From: JACCZX01 sp963824935
GTDB lineage: Bacteria > Pseudomonadota > Gammaproteobacteria > Burkholderiales > Burkholderiaceae_F
Length of the DNA: 64,000 nt
NCBI GenBank assembly: GCA_963824935.1
Contig: CAWGRF010000009.1
Location: 1 to 64,000 of the forward strand
Reading direction: 5' to 3'
Position 1 is the first letter of the stretch, and each line of letters starts with the position of its first letter. Below the pieces are notes generated by a model. That model worked only from the letters and a program-made list of their open reading frames with translations, did no database searches and was not told the DNA's origin. Of this stretch, positions 51,126-60,084 are shown piece after piece. The position numbers were made by a program, and so were the translations under genes.

Positions 51126-53681
51126 ATGGCAACGAAACGTTCGAGCAGCAAATCACCCCCCGCCACATCTAGGCAACCCCAAAAGCCGAGCAGAGGCGGA
51201 TCAGATAAACAAACAGTCAGTGGGCCATCGGCGCGCACCCCCGCGCGTGCTTCTAAGGGGATCGTGTCGCGACCAGCTTCAGCGCTACTCGATGCGATGG
51301 ACAGCAGCAGCCCGGACGCGCGTGCTGAAGCCGCTGCGGGTCGGCTTGCCGAGAAGATGGCGGGTACGGACGAGCTAGGGCGGGCGTTTCCCTCGAACGC
51401 AATCAAGTCCGCCGAATACGGACGCAAGGGCGCGTTGAATCCGCCGCAAGGGCAAAGCAAAGACGCACCTTCGAATGATGTTTCGGCGAGCACCATCACC
51501 GAAACGAACCGCAGCGACAAGACCGGTGCCCCAGCCGACGGCGGCGAGAACCCGAACAATGCACCGCTGGAAAAGGTGCGAGTCGACTCCGCTGGCCGCG
51601 CACTGACGACTAATCAAGGCGTTGCGGTCTCCGACAATCAGAACTCGCTAAAAGCAGGGTTACGCGGGCCGACGTTGCTCGAAGACTTCATCCTGCGCGA
51701 AAAAATCACACACTTCGATCACGAGCGCATACCGGAGCGGGTCGTTCACGCGCGCGGTTCTGCAGCGCACGGCTACTTCGAGTGCTACGAGCCGCTGACC
51801 GACATCACGATGGCCGCACCGTTCGCTGCAGCAGGAAAGCGCACGCCGGTATTCGTGCGCTTTTCCACCGTTGCCGGTGAACGCGGCTCGACCGATCTGG
51901 CGCGCGACGTGCGCGGATTCGCCGTCAAGTTCTATACCGATCAAGGCAACTGGGACCTAGTCGGCAACAACATTCCGGTGTTCTTCATTCAGGACGCGAT
52001 GAAGTTTCCGGACTTAGTGCATGCGGTCAAGCCTGAGCCGCACAACGCGATGCCGCAGGCCGCGAGCGCGCACGACACGTTTTGGGACTTCGCGAGCCTG
52101 ATGCCCGAGATCACGCACATGCTGATGTGGGTGATGTCGGATCGCGCGATACCGCGCAGCTACCGCATGATGCAGGGCTTTGGCGTGCACACGTTTCGTC
52201 TGATAAACGGGCAGGGCAAATCGGTGTTCGTCAAATTCCACTGGAATCCGATCCTTGGGACGCACTCGGTCGTGTGGGATGAGGCCGTCCGGATCAGCGG
52301 CGCCGACCCCGACTTTCATCGTCGGGACTTGTGGGAAGCGATCGAGGGCGGTGCCTATCCTGAATATGAACTTGCGCTGCAGATCTTCACCGAGCAACGG
52401 GCCGAAGAGTTCAGCTTCGACGTGCTCGACCCCACCAAGATCGTGCCTGAAGAACTGGTACCGCTGCGCCCGGTGGGCCGGATGGTGCTGAATCGCAACC
52501 CGGACAACTTCTTTGCCGAAACCGAGCAGGTCGCGTTCTGCACCCAGCATGTCGTGCCCGGCATTGACTTCAGCAACGATCCCCTGCTGCAGGGGCGGAA
52601 CTTTTCCTACCACGATACGCAGCTAAGTCGGCTCGGTGGTCCGAATTTCCACGAACTGCCGATCAATGCCTCGATCACTCAAGTCCACAACAATCAGCGC
52701 GATGGCATACAGCGGCAGGCCATCCCCCGTGGTCGCGTCGCTTACGAACCGAACTCGCTCGGCGGTGGATGTCCGTTCCAGGCCGGCAAGTTGGGCTTTA
52801 CGTCGTTTCCGGAGCCGGTCCGCGACGATAAGTTGCGCGGCAAGCCGGAAAAGTTTGCTGACCATTACACGCAGGCCACTCTCTTTTACAACAGCCAGAC
52901 CGCGGTCGAGCAGAATCATATCGTCGAAGCCTTCCGGTTTGAATTGACCAAGGTACAGACGCCTGCAGTTCGAGCGCGGATGGTCGCCGGGCTGATGAAT
53001 GTCGATCGCGGGCTTGCAACAAAGGTTGCGCAGGGTCTGGGGATCGACTTGCCGGAACCCCTACCGCGTGTGCTCCCCAAACCGGCGCGACCCGAGGTCA
53101 CGAGCTCGGCCGCACTGTCGCTGTTTGCCCGGCCTGGTGATGGCTCGATTCGCACGCGCCGCGTCGCTTTGCTGGTGGCCGACGGCATCGATGCGGCCGC
53201 TCTGCAGCTGATCTACGACACGCTGGCGGCACAGGGAGCGGTCGCCAACTATGTCGGGCATCGACTCGGTGCCGTGCAATCCGAGTCCAACGGGCCGGTC
53301 GAAGTGGAGGTCACGATGGACACAGCGCCGGCTGTGTTGTTCGACGCATTGGTACTGCCGAGTGGGAAAGCCGCGATCGACGCACTGGGTAAGAGCGATC
53401 AGGCGATGGAATTTCTAAAACTTCAATACCGACATTGCAAGCCGATTCTGGCGCTTGAAGGCGCGAGTGCGTTGCTCGAGGCCGCCGGCATTTGGCCACG
53501 ATTGCCCGACCGCAGCACGGACCCGGGATTACTGGTGGTCGATGGCCAGGACGATGCAACCGTAGCCGAGGCGTTTGTCAAAGTGATCGCGCGTCACCGC
53601 CACTTTGAACGGCAACCGGATCCGCCGCCGGCTTCGGCAAAGCCAGCCATCAGTCCGCGGTCGCCAGCGCACCAACTGTAA
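51126..53681 (+). CDS. katE: Monofunctional catalase HPII (KatE, clade 2)
   Basis: An 851-residue large-subunit catalase. A basic, Ser-rich leader of about 150 residues precedes the core. FDHERIPERVVHARGSAAHG holds the distal His, VFVRFSTVAGERGSTDLARD and NNIPVFFIQDAMKFPDLVHA (distal Asn) follow, and the proximal Tyr is in the RGRVAYEPNSLGGGCPFQAG region. The C-terminal 170 residues (RRVALLVADGIDAAALQLIY, ALVLPSGKAAIDALGKSDQA) form the DJ-1/PfpI-like domain of clade 2 enzymes. Degrades H2O2 in stationary phase. Its own unit after a terminator. Confidence 0.95.
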   Translation: MATKRSSSKSPPATSRQPQKPSRGGSDKQTVSGPSARTPARASKGIVSRPASALLDAMDSSSPDARAEAAAGRLAEKMAGTDELGRAFPSNAIKSAEYGRKGALNPPQGQSKDAPSNDVSASTITETNRSDKTGAPADGGENPNNAPLEKVRVDSAGRALTTNQGVAVSDNQNSLKAGLRGPTLLEDFILREKITHFDHERIPERVVHARGSAAHGYFECYEPLTDITMAAPFAAAGKRTPVFVRFSTVAGERGSTDLARDVRGFAVKFYTDQGNWDLVGNNIPVFFIQDAMKFPDLVHAVKPEPHNAMPQAASAHDTFWDFASLMPEITHMLMWVMSDRAIPRSYRMMQGFGVHTFRLINGQGKSVFVKFHWNPILGTHSVVWDEAVRISGADPDFHRRDLWEAIEGGAYPEYELALQIFTEQRAEEFSFDVLDPTKIVPEELVPLRPVGRMVLNRNPDNFFAETEQVAFCTQHVVPGIDFSNDPLLQGRNFSYHDTQLSRLGGPNFHELPINASITQVHNNQRDGIQRQAIPRGRVAYEPNSLGGGCPFQAGKLGFTSFPEPVRDDKLRGKPEKFADHYTQATLFYNSQTAVEQNHIVEAFRFELTKVQTPAVRARMVAGLMNVDRGLATKVAQGLGIDLPEPLPRVLPKPARPEVTSSAALSLFARPGDGSIRTRRVALLVADGIDAAALQLIYDTLAAQGAVANYVGHRLGAVQSESNGPVEVEVTMDTAPAVLFDALVLPSGKAAIDALGKSDQAMEFLKLQYRHCKPILALEGASALLEAAGIWPRLPDRSTDPGLLVVDGQDDATVAEAFVKVIARHRHFERQPDPPPASAKPAISPRSPAHQL

Positions 53682-53790
53682 CGACGGTTCCATGATTCAC
53701 GTCGAACCCTGATAGGCGCGGCGATTGCTCTGATGGGCGCCTCCTTTACTAGTTACGTAGTACGGTCAACTCACCACCCAGGAGGCAAAA

Positions 53791-54384
53791 ATGAATGAGC
53801 ATGTCAAAGAACTTTTGTATCAAATGCTGGAAACGGAATTGGGCGGAGTGCAGGTTTACACAACCGCTCTGAAGTGTGTAGTCAACGACGACCTCGAGGA
53901 AGAATGGACCGAGTATCTTGAACAGACCGAACGCCACGTTGAGGTCATGCGTGAGCTGTTCAGCAAGTTAGGCCTCGATCCCGAGGTGCAAACCCCGGGC
54001 CGTCAGGTGGTACACCACATTGGCGAGTCGCTTGTGCAGGCGATGCAAATGGCACTGGCGAGCGGTGGCGAACCGGAAGCTGCGGAGCTCGTCGCTTGCG
54101 AGTGCGTGGTGCTCGCCGAAACCAAGGACCACTCGAATTGGGAATTGCTCTCAAAGTATGCAGATAAAGCCAAGGGCGATGAGAAGAAAGCCATGAAGGC
54201 TGCATGCGAGGAAGTCGAAGAGCAGGAAGACGAGCACATCTATCACAGCAAAGGCTGGTGCCGCGAGCTGTGGATTCAGTCGCTAGGGATGCCCGCGGTT
54301 CTGCCACCGCCGGAAGAAGAGAAAGATGTGAAGACGGCCATCGGTGCAGCGCGCGCAGAGAAAGCGCGCGAGGAAATGTTGTAG
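53791..54384 (+). CDS. Ferritin-like domain protein
   Basis: A 197-residue helical protein: ELLYQMLETELGGVQVYTTA, YLEQTERHVEVMRELFSKLG, LVACECVVLAETKDHSNWEL and CEEVEEQEDEHIYHSKGWCR. The ExxH pairs (ETERHVE-like, EEVEEQEDEH) are diiron ligand candidates. Probably binds metal in oxidative stress, next to catalase. AGGAGGC precedes the ATG. Confidence 0.85.
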   Translation: MNEHVKELLYQMLETELGGVQVYTTALKCVVNDDLEEEWTEYLEQTERHVEVMRELFSKLGLDPEVQTPGRQVVHHIGESLVQAMQMALASGGEPEAAELVACECVVLAETKDHSNWELLSKYADKAKGDEKKAMKAACEEVEEQEDEHIYHSKGWCRELWIQSLGMPAVLPPPEEEKDVKTAIGAARAEKAREEML

Positions 54385-54397
54385 GCAGGTTTGGAAT

Positions 54398-54723
54398 TCA
54401 GCGAATCGCCGGGATGATTAGTGCCAGGACCGCAATGATGGCCGCGGCGATCGCAATCCATCGGCTAATGTAAGCGTCGCGCGCGCTGCGCTGCGCCGCC
54501 TGGGCTGACAGCTCAACGGCGGTCAACGCGCGCTCGCGGCGGTCTTCCCTGCCGAGTTTTTCCGCAATCTTTAATTCTTCACGCTCGACATAGCGGATCG
54601 CCGTGCGAATCGACTGGGCGTTCGTCCCGAACGCACCTCGGGCGAGCGCTTCGTTGACGGCCTCCGGCCACCGTGCTCTCTGGCCCACGCCTCTACGTCC
54701 GAGATAGTGTCAAACGAAACCAT
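54398..54723 (-). CDS. Small single-helix membrane protein, probable frame break
   Basis: The C-terminal part (FGTNAQSIRTAIRYVEREEL, RWIAIAAAIIAVLALIIPAI) has one C-terminal membrane helix. A short GTG-started frame begins at 54688, but an ATG at 54723 in another frame reads MVSFDTISDVEAWAREHG and joins WPEAVNEALARGAF if one base near 54672 is removed, giving about 108 residues. Family not recognised. Convergent with the ferritin-like gene. Confidence 0.6.
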
Positions 54724-54776
54724 GCGCTAATGAGCGTGCTGCAAACGTGCGCGATCGGGTTACGCCCGGACCTAGC

Positions 54777-55892
54777 ATGATAATTGCGAGCGCCAGCTTC
54801 GTCGGCCAAAAAAAAGAGGCGGTCCTGAGCAGCCACGTGCCCTTGAAGCAGTGGTGTGCGCTTATCAAGAGCGCCGTTAACGCGTGGATCGAAGACTACG
54901 CACCCAGCATGGGGGCTGCCCTCTCGTACTACACGGTGTTCTCGCTGGCACCCATGTTGTTGATCGTCATTTCGGTCGCCGGATTGGTCTTCGGCGAGGA
55001 GGCCGCGCGGGGTGAGATTTTCGGACAACTCCGTGGCTTGATGGGTGTCGACGCTGCGAAGGCAATCGAGGATGTCCTGACCAGCGTTAGCAAGCCAACC
55101 GAGGGTATTGCTGCGACCGTTACCGGCCTCGTTCTTCTGCTTATTGGTGCGACTACAGTCTTCGCGGAATTGCAGGATGCGTTGGATCGCATATGGCGGG
55201 CTCCGGCGCGTGACAAGACGAGTGGTCTATGGGGCCTGGTGCGGGCGCGCTTGCTCTCGTTCGGCATGATCCTCGGCGTCGGATTCTTGCTGATCGTTTC
55301 ACTGGTGTTAAGCGCGGCGATTGCGGCGCTGGGAAAGTGGTGGAGCGGGGCGTTTGGCGATTGGGAGGTGGTAGCCCAGATCGTCAACCTGGTCGTCGGC
55401 TACGCCTTCACCACCGTCGGCTTCGCAATGATTTACAAAATCATGCCGCGCGTGAAGGTGCGTTGGCACGACGTGTGGCTCGGCGCCGCGGTGACGGCGC
55501 TTTTGTTCACGATTGGCCGTTTTCTCATCGGGCTGTACATCGGAAAAAGCGGAGTCGCTTCGGGCTTTGGTGCGGCCGGATCGCTGGTGATTGTTTTTAT
55601 CTGGGTGTATTACTCGGCTCAGATTTTCCTGCTGGGCGCGGAGTTCACCTGGGTCTACGCACGCACTTTTGGTTCGATGCGCGGGATTGATGCGGTGACT
55701 AACCCGGACAACGCCGGTGCGCCAACCATTCCGTTGCGAAGTGATGGCGGTGAAACGGTTGCTTGCGCCCCGACAGTCGCATTCAACTCCACGCCTGCGA
55801 GCCCGCGTCCGATGTGGATGAACGTAGGGGCCGGTGTCGCGTTCCTGTTGGCGTTGAACTATGTAGCTTCGCGCCTGGTGCGACGCCGCTAA
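54777..55892 (+). CDS. YihY/BrkB family membrane protein
   Basis: A 371-residue protein with six hydrophobic segments. YAPSMGAALSYYTVFSLAPM, LQDALDRIWRAP, IYKIMPRVKVRWHDVWLGAA and GSLVIVFIWVYYSAQIFLLG are the family landmarks (A--L-YY-L-SL-P in helix 1). Despite the RNase BN label in old databases it is a membrane protein of unknown transport role. ATG 54777 suits the N-terminus; 54747 is the alternative. Its last 4 nt overlap the convergent nnrD. Confidence 0.9.
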   Translation: MIIASASFVGQKKEAVLSSHVPLKQWCALIKSAVNAWIEDYAPSMGAALSYYTVFSLAPMLLIVISVAGLVFGEEAARGEIFGQLRGLMGVDAAKAIEDVLTSVSKPTEGIAATVTGLVLLLIGATTVFAELQDALDRIWRAPARDKTSGLWGLVRARLLSFGMILGVGFLLIVSLVLSAAIAALGKWWSGAFGDWEVVAQIVNLVVGYAFTTVGFAMIYKIMPRVKVRWHDVWLGAAVTALLFTIGRFLIGLYIGKSGVASGFGAAGSLVIVFIWVYYSAQIFLLGAEFTWVYARTFGSMRGIDAVTNPDNAGAPTIPLRSDGGETVACAPTVAFNSTPASPRPMWMNVGAGVAFLLALNYVASRLVRRR

Positions 55893-56794
55893 ACGAAAGC
55901 GGCCATCAGCGCCGGCACTTCTGCAGACAAATCGCGCGCAAGGTAGCCGAGCGGTCCAGAGCGCGAAGACAACTGCTCACCTGCACGCGCGTGCAGCGCA
56001 ACGCCCCAGACTGCCGCTTGCTCTGCCGATGCGCCGCGAGCCGCCAAGCCGGCGATAACGCCTGCCAGTGCATCGCCAGAGCCCGAGATCGCCAGCCCCA
56101 CATTGCGGCGCGCGTGACGCCACAGCAATCCGTCGGGTGCAGCGATAAAGGTGGTTGCGCCCTTTAGCGCGACTACTGCGTTCCAGCGTCGCGCGGCATT
56201 AGTCGCGGCCTGCTCCGGCCGCGCACAAATCGTCTCTTTATCGCTGCCGGTGAGATGCGCCAGCTCACCGGCATGCGGAGTAAGGATCGTCGGGTAGGAG
56301 AACTTCTCAACCCTGGGCGCTAAATTCAGCACTACACCCATCGCCGCTGCGTCGAGTACCAGCACGGCCGTCGATAGATGATCCAGCAGTTGCGCGCAGA
56401 AGTCGCACACCGCAGGCTCGTCCTGCATACCGGGTCCGATCAGGACCGCGTCGACGCGCGCGAGCAACTCGCGCACGCGCTCGACGGCGCTTCGATCGAT
56501 GCCGCCGGCGTCGGTCTCGGCCAATTCAATAACGCGCGCCTCTGGAAGCGCGGTCGCGACCAGTCTTGCCACGCTTGCTGCGGTCGCAACTGCCAGCTTG
56601 CCGGCACCGGCATTCAGCGCGGCGTTCGCCGCGAGTATCAGTGCCCCCGGCATTTCACGTGAACCGGCGATGACCAGTACCCGTCCGCGTTCCTCCTTGT
56701 CCCCATCGGCGTCAGGTTGCGGCAACGGCCAGCGACGCAGGCACGCGTCATCGACTTCGATCGGACGTGTATCGATCACGGAGTCGGTGTCCAT
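55889..56794 (-). CDS. nnrD: ADP-dependent NAD(P)H-hydrate dehydratase (NnrD)
   Basis: A 301-residue ribokinase-like enzyme: RVLVIAGSREMPGALILAAN, AALNAGAGKLAVAT, VLIGPGMQDEPAVC, PTILTPHAGELAHLTGSDKE and NVGLAISGSGDALAGVIAGL, with the catalytic-type Asp in GSGDAL. It repairs hydrated NAD(P)H. It is a stand-alone dehydratase without the NnrE epimerase domain. Start overlaps the histidine phosphatase stop (TAATG). Confidence 0.92.
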   Translation of the reverse strand: MDTDSVIDTRPIEVDDACLRRWPLPQPDADGDKEERGRVLVIAGSREMPGALILAANAALNAGAGKLAVATAASVARLVATALPEARVIELAETDAGGIDRSAVERVRELLARVDAVLIGPGMQDEPAVCDFCAQLLDHLSTAVLVLDAAAMGVVLNLAPRVEKFSYPTILTPHAGELAHLTGSDKETICARPEQAATNAARRWNAVVALKGATTFIAAPDGLLWRHARRNVGLAISGSGDALAGVIAGLAARGASAEQAAVWGVALHARAGEQLSSRSGPLGYLARDLSAEVPALMAAFV

Positions 56795-57561
56795 TACGGT
56801 TTCGGCGCCGCCGGCACGTCGGCTTCGGTTGTAATCGGTGTGCCGCTTTCAGTAAGCGGAGCGACGAAGTGAATCAAGCGAGTGACGAGCTTGCCGTTTT
56901 TGCCCTGCGTGCGATCGAACTCGTAATGCATGACGGCGCAGTTGGGCACGTCGGCTACGCGGTCGAGATCCAGTATCTGCGCTTCGTCCATCCTTTCGAG
57001 CAGATAGCGGAAGCAATTGACGATGACCTGATGCGCGACGATCAACACGCGCTCACCGCGGTACTCGCGCGTCATCGTGTCGATCACGCTACGCAGCCGG
57101 AGAATCACGTCGCACCAGCTCTCGCCGCCCGGCGGGCGAAAGTAAAACTTGCCCACGTGTGCGCGCTGCTCGCTTAACTGCGGATGCCGTTCGCGTATGC
57201 CGAACGTCGTCAGCCGATCGAGGATTCCGAATTCCTTTTCTCGCAAGCGTTCGTCCGCGTGCAGGATATGCGCGTCGGCAAGGATGCCGGCTGCTTCCAG
57301 CAACAACCGTGCGGTCGAGCGCGCCCGCGCATAGGGCGAACACAACACGACGTTCGGTTGCGAAGCGCGCGGCAGCCGGCCGAACCACTGGCCGAGCGCG
57401 ATCGACTGCTGCTCTCCCAGGGGCGACAACGGAACATCAATGTCGCGGGCCGCGATGTCGATCAATGGCAGGCGCGCCGCCTCCGCCGAATCACGCGCGA
57501 CGTTTCCTGCGCTCTGGCCATGGCGGACGATCCACAGATGCTCCGGCCACTTCTGTTCCAC
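56794..57561 (-). CDS. Histidine phosphatase/phosphoglycerate mutase family protein
   Basis: A 255-residue protein: HLWIVRHGQSAGNVARD holds the catalytic RHG, CSPYARARSTARLLLEAAG the second Arg, GGESWCDVILRLRSVIDTM the Glu, and VLIVAHQVIVNCFRYLLERM the second His. Phosphatase with unknown substrate. GTG 57561 preceded by AAGGG is favoured; the longer frame to 57660 does not look coding. Confidence 0.9.
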   Translation of the reverse strand: MEQKWPEHLWIVRHGQSAGNVARDSAEAARLPLIDIAARDIDVPLSPLGEQQSIALGQWFGRLPRASQPNVVLCSPYARARSTARLLLEAAGILADAHILHADERLREKEFGILDRLTTFGIRERHPQLSEQRAHVGKFYFRPPGGESWCDVILRLRSVIDTMTREYRGERVLIVAHQVIVNCFRYLLERMDEAQILDLDRVADVPNCAVMHYEFDRTQGKNGKLVTRLIHFVAPLTESGTPITTEADVPAAPKP

Positions 57562-57673
57562 GCAATACCCTTGTCCAACGAGGCAGCATCCTGAAGCCAA
57601 CCGCATGCCCGCCGACACGGGTTCTGGTCTACCTAATTCGGGTGACGGGGCCGGGTACATAGCCAGGCTGCCT

Positions 57674-57701
57674 CTTGAAATTGCGCCCCAGCGCTCCGAA
57701 T
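57674..57701 (+). promoter_or_regulatory. Candidate sigma-32 heat-shock promoter
   Basis: CTTGAAA (57674-57680), a perfect -35 element, is followed after 13 bases by CTCCGAAT (57694-57701), a partial match to the CCCCATNT -10 element. It lies about 75-100 bp before the first Hsp20 ATG. Confidence 0.45.
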
Positions 57702-57773
57702 TTGCGGCTTACGGCTCCGCCGGTCGGGGTCGAACGATGTACTGCGAGTTCAACGACGAAAGGAGGATGAGCG

Positions 57774-58223
57774 ATGTTTGCATCGATGATGACGTACCCC
57801 GGGCTGTTCGGTGATTTCGACCGGCTTCGCCGGGAACTTGACGAAATATCTGGCTGGGCGGGATTGCCGACCAGCATCCGTTCCGCCGCTCCGGGTGCCT
57901 TTCCGGCGATCAATATTGGCAATACGGCGACGAGTGTGGAAATCTATGCGTTCGCGCCAGGTATCGATCCAAAGCAGATCGAACTGACGATCGATCGAGG
58001 CGTGCTTTCGATTTCAGGCGAGCGCCCCTCCGGCCTGCCGCTCGAAGACAGCAAGGTCAACGTGTACGGGAATGAGCGTTTCGCGGGCCCGTTTCGGCGC
58101 GCGGTCAGCCTGCCGGAAGACATTGACTCCACCAAGGTGGACGCCAAGTACCGCGATGGGGTGCTGCATATCAGCGTCAGTCGTCGCGAATCCGCGCTGC
58201 CAAAACGCATCACCGTTCAATAG
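57774..58223 (+). CDS. Hsp20 small heat-shock protein
   Basis: A 149-residue alpha-crystallin-domain chaperone: AINIGNTATSVEIYAFAPGI, ELTIDRGVLSISGERPSG, FAGPFRRAVSLPEDIDSTKV and YRDGVLHISVSRRESALPKR. It holds unfolding proteins. AGGAGG 7 nt before the ATG. Pairs with the next gene, 14 bp downstream. Confidence 0.93.
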   Translation: MFASMMTYPGLFGDFDRLRRELDEISGWAGLPTSIRSAAPGAFPAINIGNTATSVEIYAFAPGIDPKQIELTIDRGVLSISGERPSGLPLEDSKVNVYGNERFAGPFRRAVSLPEDIDSTKVDAKYRDGVLHISVSRRESALPKRITVQ

Positions 58224-58237
58224 TGAGGAGGTCGATC

Positions 58238-58699
58238 ATGAAAGATTCTCTTGTTGCTGAAGCGTCACGCCCAAGCACCTCGCGCCAAGACGTGAATCGG
58301 ACTGGCGACAAGCCGCAGGAATCATCGCGGCAAGATGAGATGCGGCCCGACATCGCGCGCCGAGATACTCAAGCGATGACACCACGAGTCGACGTGCTGG
58401 AGGACGACACCGGCATCACGGTAGTCGCCGACATGCCAGGTGTGTCGAAGGATTCGCTCGAGATCAAGGTTGAAAACGATGCGCTGTCGATTGAAGGGGC
58501 AGTGTCGGCCGCTACCCCGCAGGCGATGGAAGCGACCTATGCCGAAGTGCGCATTCCACGCTATCGGCGCAGCTTCACGCTTAGCCGCGAGCTCGACCCG
58601 GGTCATATCGAAGCTCAGCTGAAAGACGGCATTCTCAGACTACGAATCCCGAAGCACGAGCAAGCGCGCCCGCAACGCATTTCCGTCAAGGTCAGTTAG
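58238..58699 (+). CDS. Hsp20 small heat-shock protein
   Basis: A 153-residue second alpha-crystallin protein: TPRVDVLEDDTGITVVADMP, GVSKDSLEIKVENDALSIEG, YRRSFTLSRELDPGHIEAQL and KDGILRLRIPKHEQARPQRI. A polar N-terminus of 45 residues precedes the domain. Two-gene hsp20 operons of this kind commonly make hetero-oligomers. GAGGAGG precedes the ATG. Confidence 0.93.
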   Translation: MKDSLVAEASRPSTSRQDVNRTGDKPQESSRQDEMRPDIARRDTQAMTPRVDVLEDDTGITVVADMPGVSKDSLEIKVENDALSIEGAVSAATPQAMEATYAEVRIPRYRRSFTLSRELDPGHIEAQLKDGILRLRIPKHEQARPQRISVKVS

Positions 58700-58725
58700 G
58701 CGGACATCACCGCTCTCTGCAGGGC

Positions 58726-58756
58726 CTCCGGCACGTCGCTATACGACGTGTCGGAG
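58726..58756. terminator. Bidirectional stem-loop between hsp20 and a histidine kinase
   Basis: CTCCGGCACGTCG and CGACGTGTCGGAG form a 13-bp stem (one G-T pair) with a 5-nt loop in the convergent gap. T-runs are short on both sides, so it is a weak or factor-assisted terminator for both directions. Confidence 0.6.
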
Positions 58757-58820
58757 TTCCGTTGCGCTTGTGAAGCCCTGGTAACAGCACCATTGCAACC
58801 AAACGACTTTGATTGAGCAG

Positions 58821-59978
58821 CTAGCGGTCCATGGGATTCTGGCTGTGATGCACACCCGCTCGTGGCAGTCGCACGGTAAAAACAGTTTCGGATTCGTCCG
58901 ATTCCACATCAATGTCGCCACCGTGAGCAATGGAGATTTCCCGAGAAATAAATAGTCCAAGACCAAGGCTATCCTCAGCTTCAGGAGCTGAGCCCGACGG
59001 AAGACTGGCGCCGCGTGTGAGTGGATCGAAGATTCGAGTTCGAAGCGACGCCTCAATCACGGGGCCGCAATTGCGAACCGTCAATACGACGTCCTCGTCG
59101 TTTGCAGTCAGCGTCACTCGAACCGGCGAGTCGGAGAATCCGTACTTGATTGCATTGACTACGAGGTTATCGAGTAGCTGATGAAGGCGGTTAGCGTCCC
59201 AGGCACCACGCGCATCTCCACTGACTGTAAATTGAATCTCACGGCTTGGGTACGCGACACGCAATTGACGAAGTCCATCAGCCAACACCTCGCCTAAGTC
59301 GACCGCCGCCGGATCTATCTTGATACCCAAGCCTAATTTGGTGCGATTGAAGTCAATCAAGTCATCCAGCAGCGCCTGCATACGACTGCCGCTGTTAATT
59401 ATTCGCTTTGCGGCGTCCGAGACTCGTTCCCCCGCGTTGAGTTTGGCTAGATAGTCGGCCGACAAGAGGATTGCGCTAAGCGGGCTTCGCATGTCGTGAC
59501 CCAGCATCCCCAGGAAGAAATTACGAGATTGCTCTACCTGGGTGCTGAAAGACGCAACCGATTCCGCAATTGCCTGATCAATCGCTTCGTTGAAGCGGAT
59601 CATGTCCTGCAAATCCGTACTGGCGGGCTCGCACGTATCCACCCATCTGCAAAGGACGCTTGTTCGCAGAGCACGGTATTCCGCCGTCATCTGCTTGATA
59701 TCAAAGCCACTGCGCGCGCGCATTACAGCGTGGGTTTGCGCTGCTGTCTCGGCAGCGTCCACTACTTGAGGCGCGCGTCCCTTGGATTTCTGAGCTTGCT
59801 CAACTCGTGTCTGGGGCTGCACGATGTCCTTCGCAACCGCTTCCAGGATTTGCTGAGCGTGGTCACGCAGCGCGAGCGAATTCATGCCAGCGGCGGCTGG
59901 CAATAGAGTGGCCGCAAAGGTCTGCCAATCGTTAAGAATGCCCTCCATGTCGAAAAGAATGAAATCTGCAAGTCTCAT
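58821..59978 (-). CDS. Histidine kinase with RsbRD-type N-terminal domain
   Basis: A 385-residue cytoplasmic kinase. The N-terminal helical part (ILNDWQTFAATLLPAAAGMN, AEYRALRTSVLCRWVDTCEP) resembles the RsbRD_N fold, as in the kinase at 45.7-47.1 kb. Then FFLGMLGHDMRSPLSAILLS with the phosphoacceptor His, N-box LLDNLVVNAIKYGFSDS, and G2 LGLGLFISREISIAHGGDID. No adjacent partner regulator. ATG 59978 chosen; the longer frame to 60077 adds a non-conserved leader. Confidence 0.88.
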   Translation of the reverse strand: MRLADFILFDMEGILNDWQTFAATLLPAAAGMNSLALRDHAQQILEAVAKDIVQPQTRVEQAQKSKGRAPQVVDAAETAAQTHAVMRARSGFDIKQMTAEYRALRTSVLCRWVDTCEPASTDLQDMIRFNEAIDQAIAESVASFSTQVEQSRNFFLGMLGHDMRSPLSAILLSADYLAKLNAGERVSDAAKRIINSGSRMQALLDDLIDFNRTKLGLGIKIDPAAVDLGEVLADGLRQLRVAYPSREIQFTVSGDARGAWDANRLHQLLDNLVVNAIKYGFSDSPVRVTLTANDEDVVLTVRNCGPVIEASLRTRIFDPLTRGASLPSGSAPEAEDSLGLGLFISREISIAHGGDIDVESDESETVFTVRLPRAGVHHSQNPMDR

Positions 59979-60084
59979 GTACCACCGAGGCAGAAGACGC
60001 CCGAAAGGAAACGTTGCTTCGATACTAAAACATTGAAAAGTACGTTGCCTGGCGCCGTCGGTCTTTTGCCGTCGCACGTACTCT

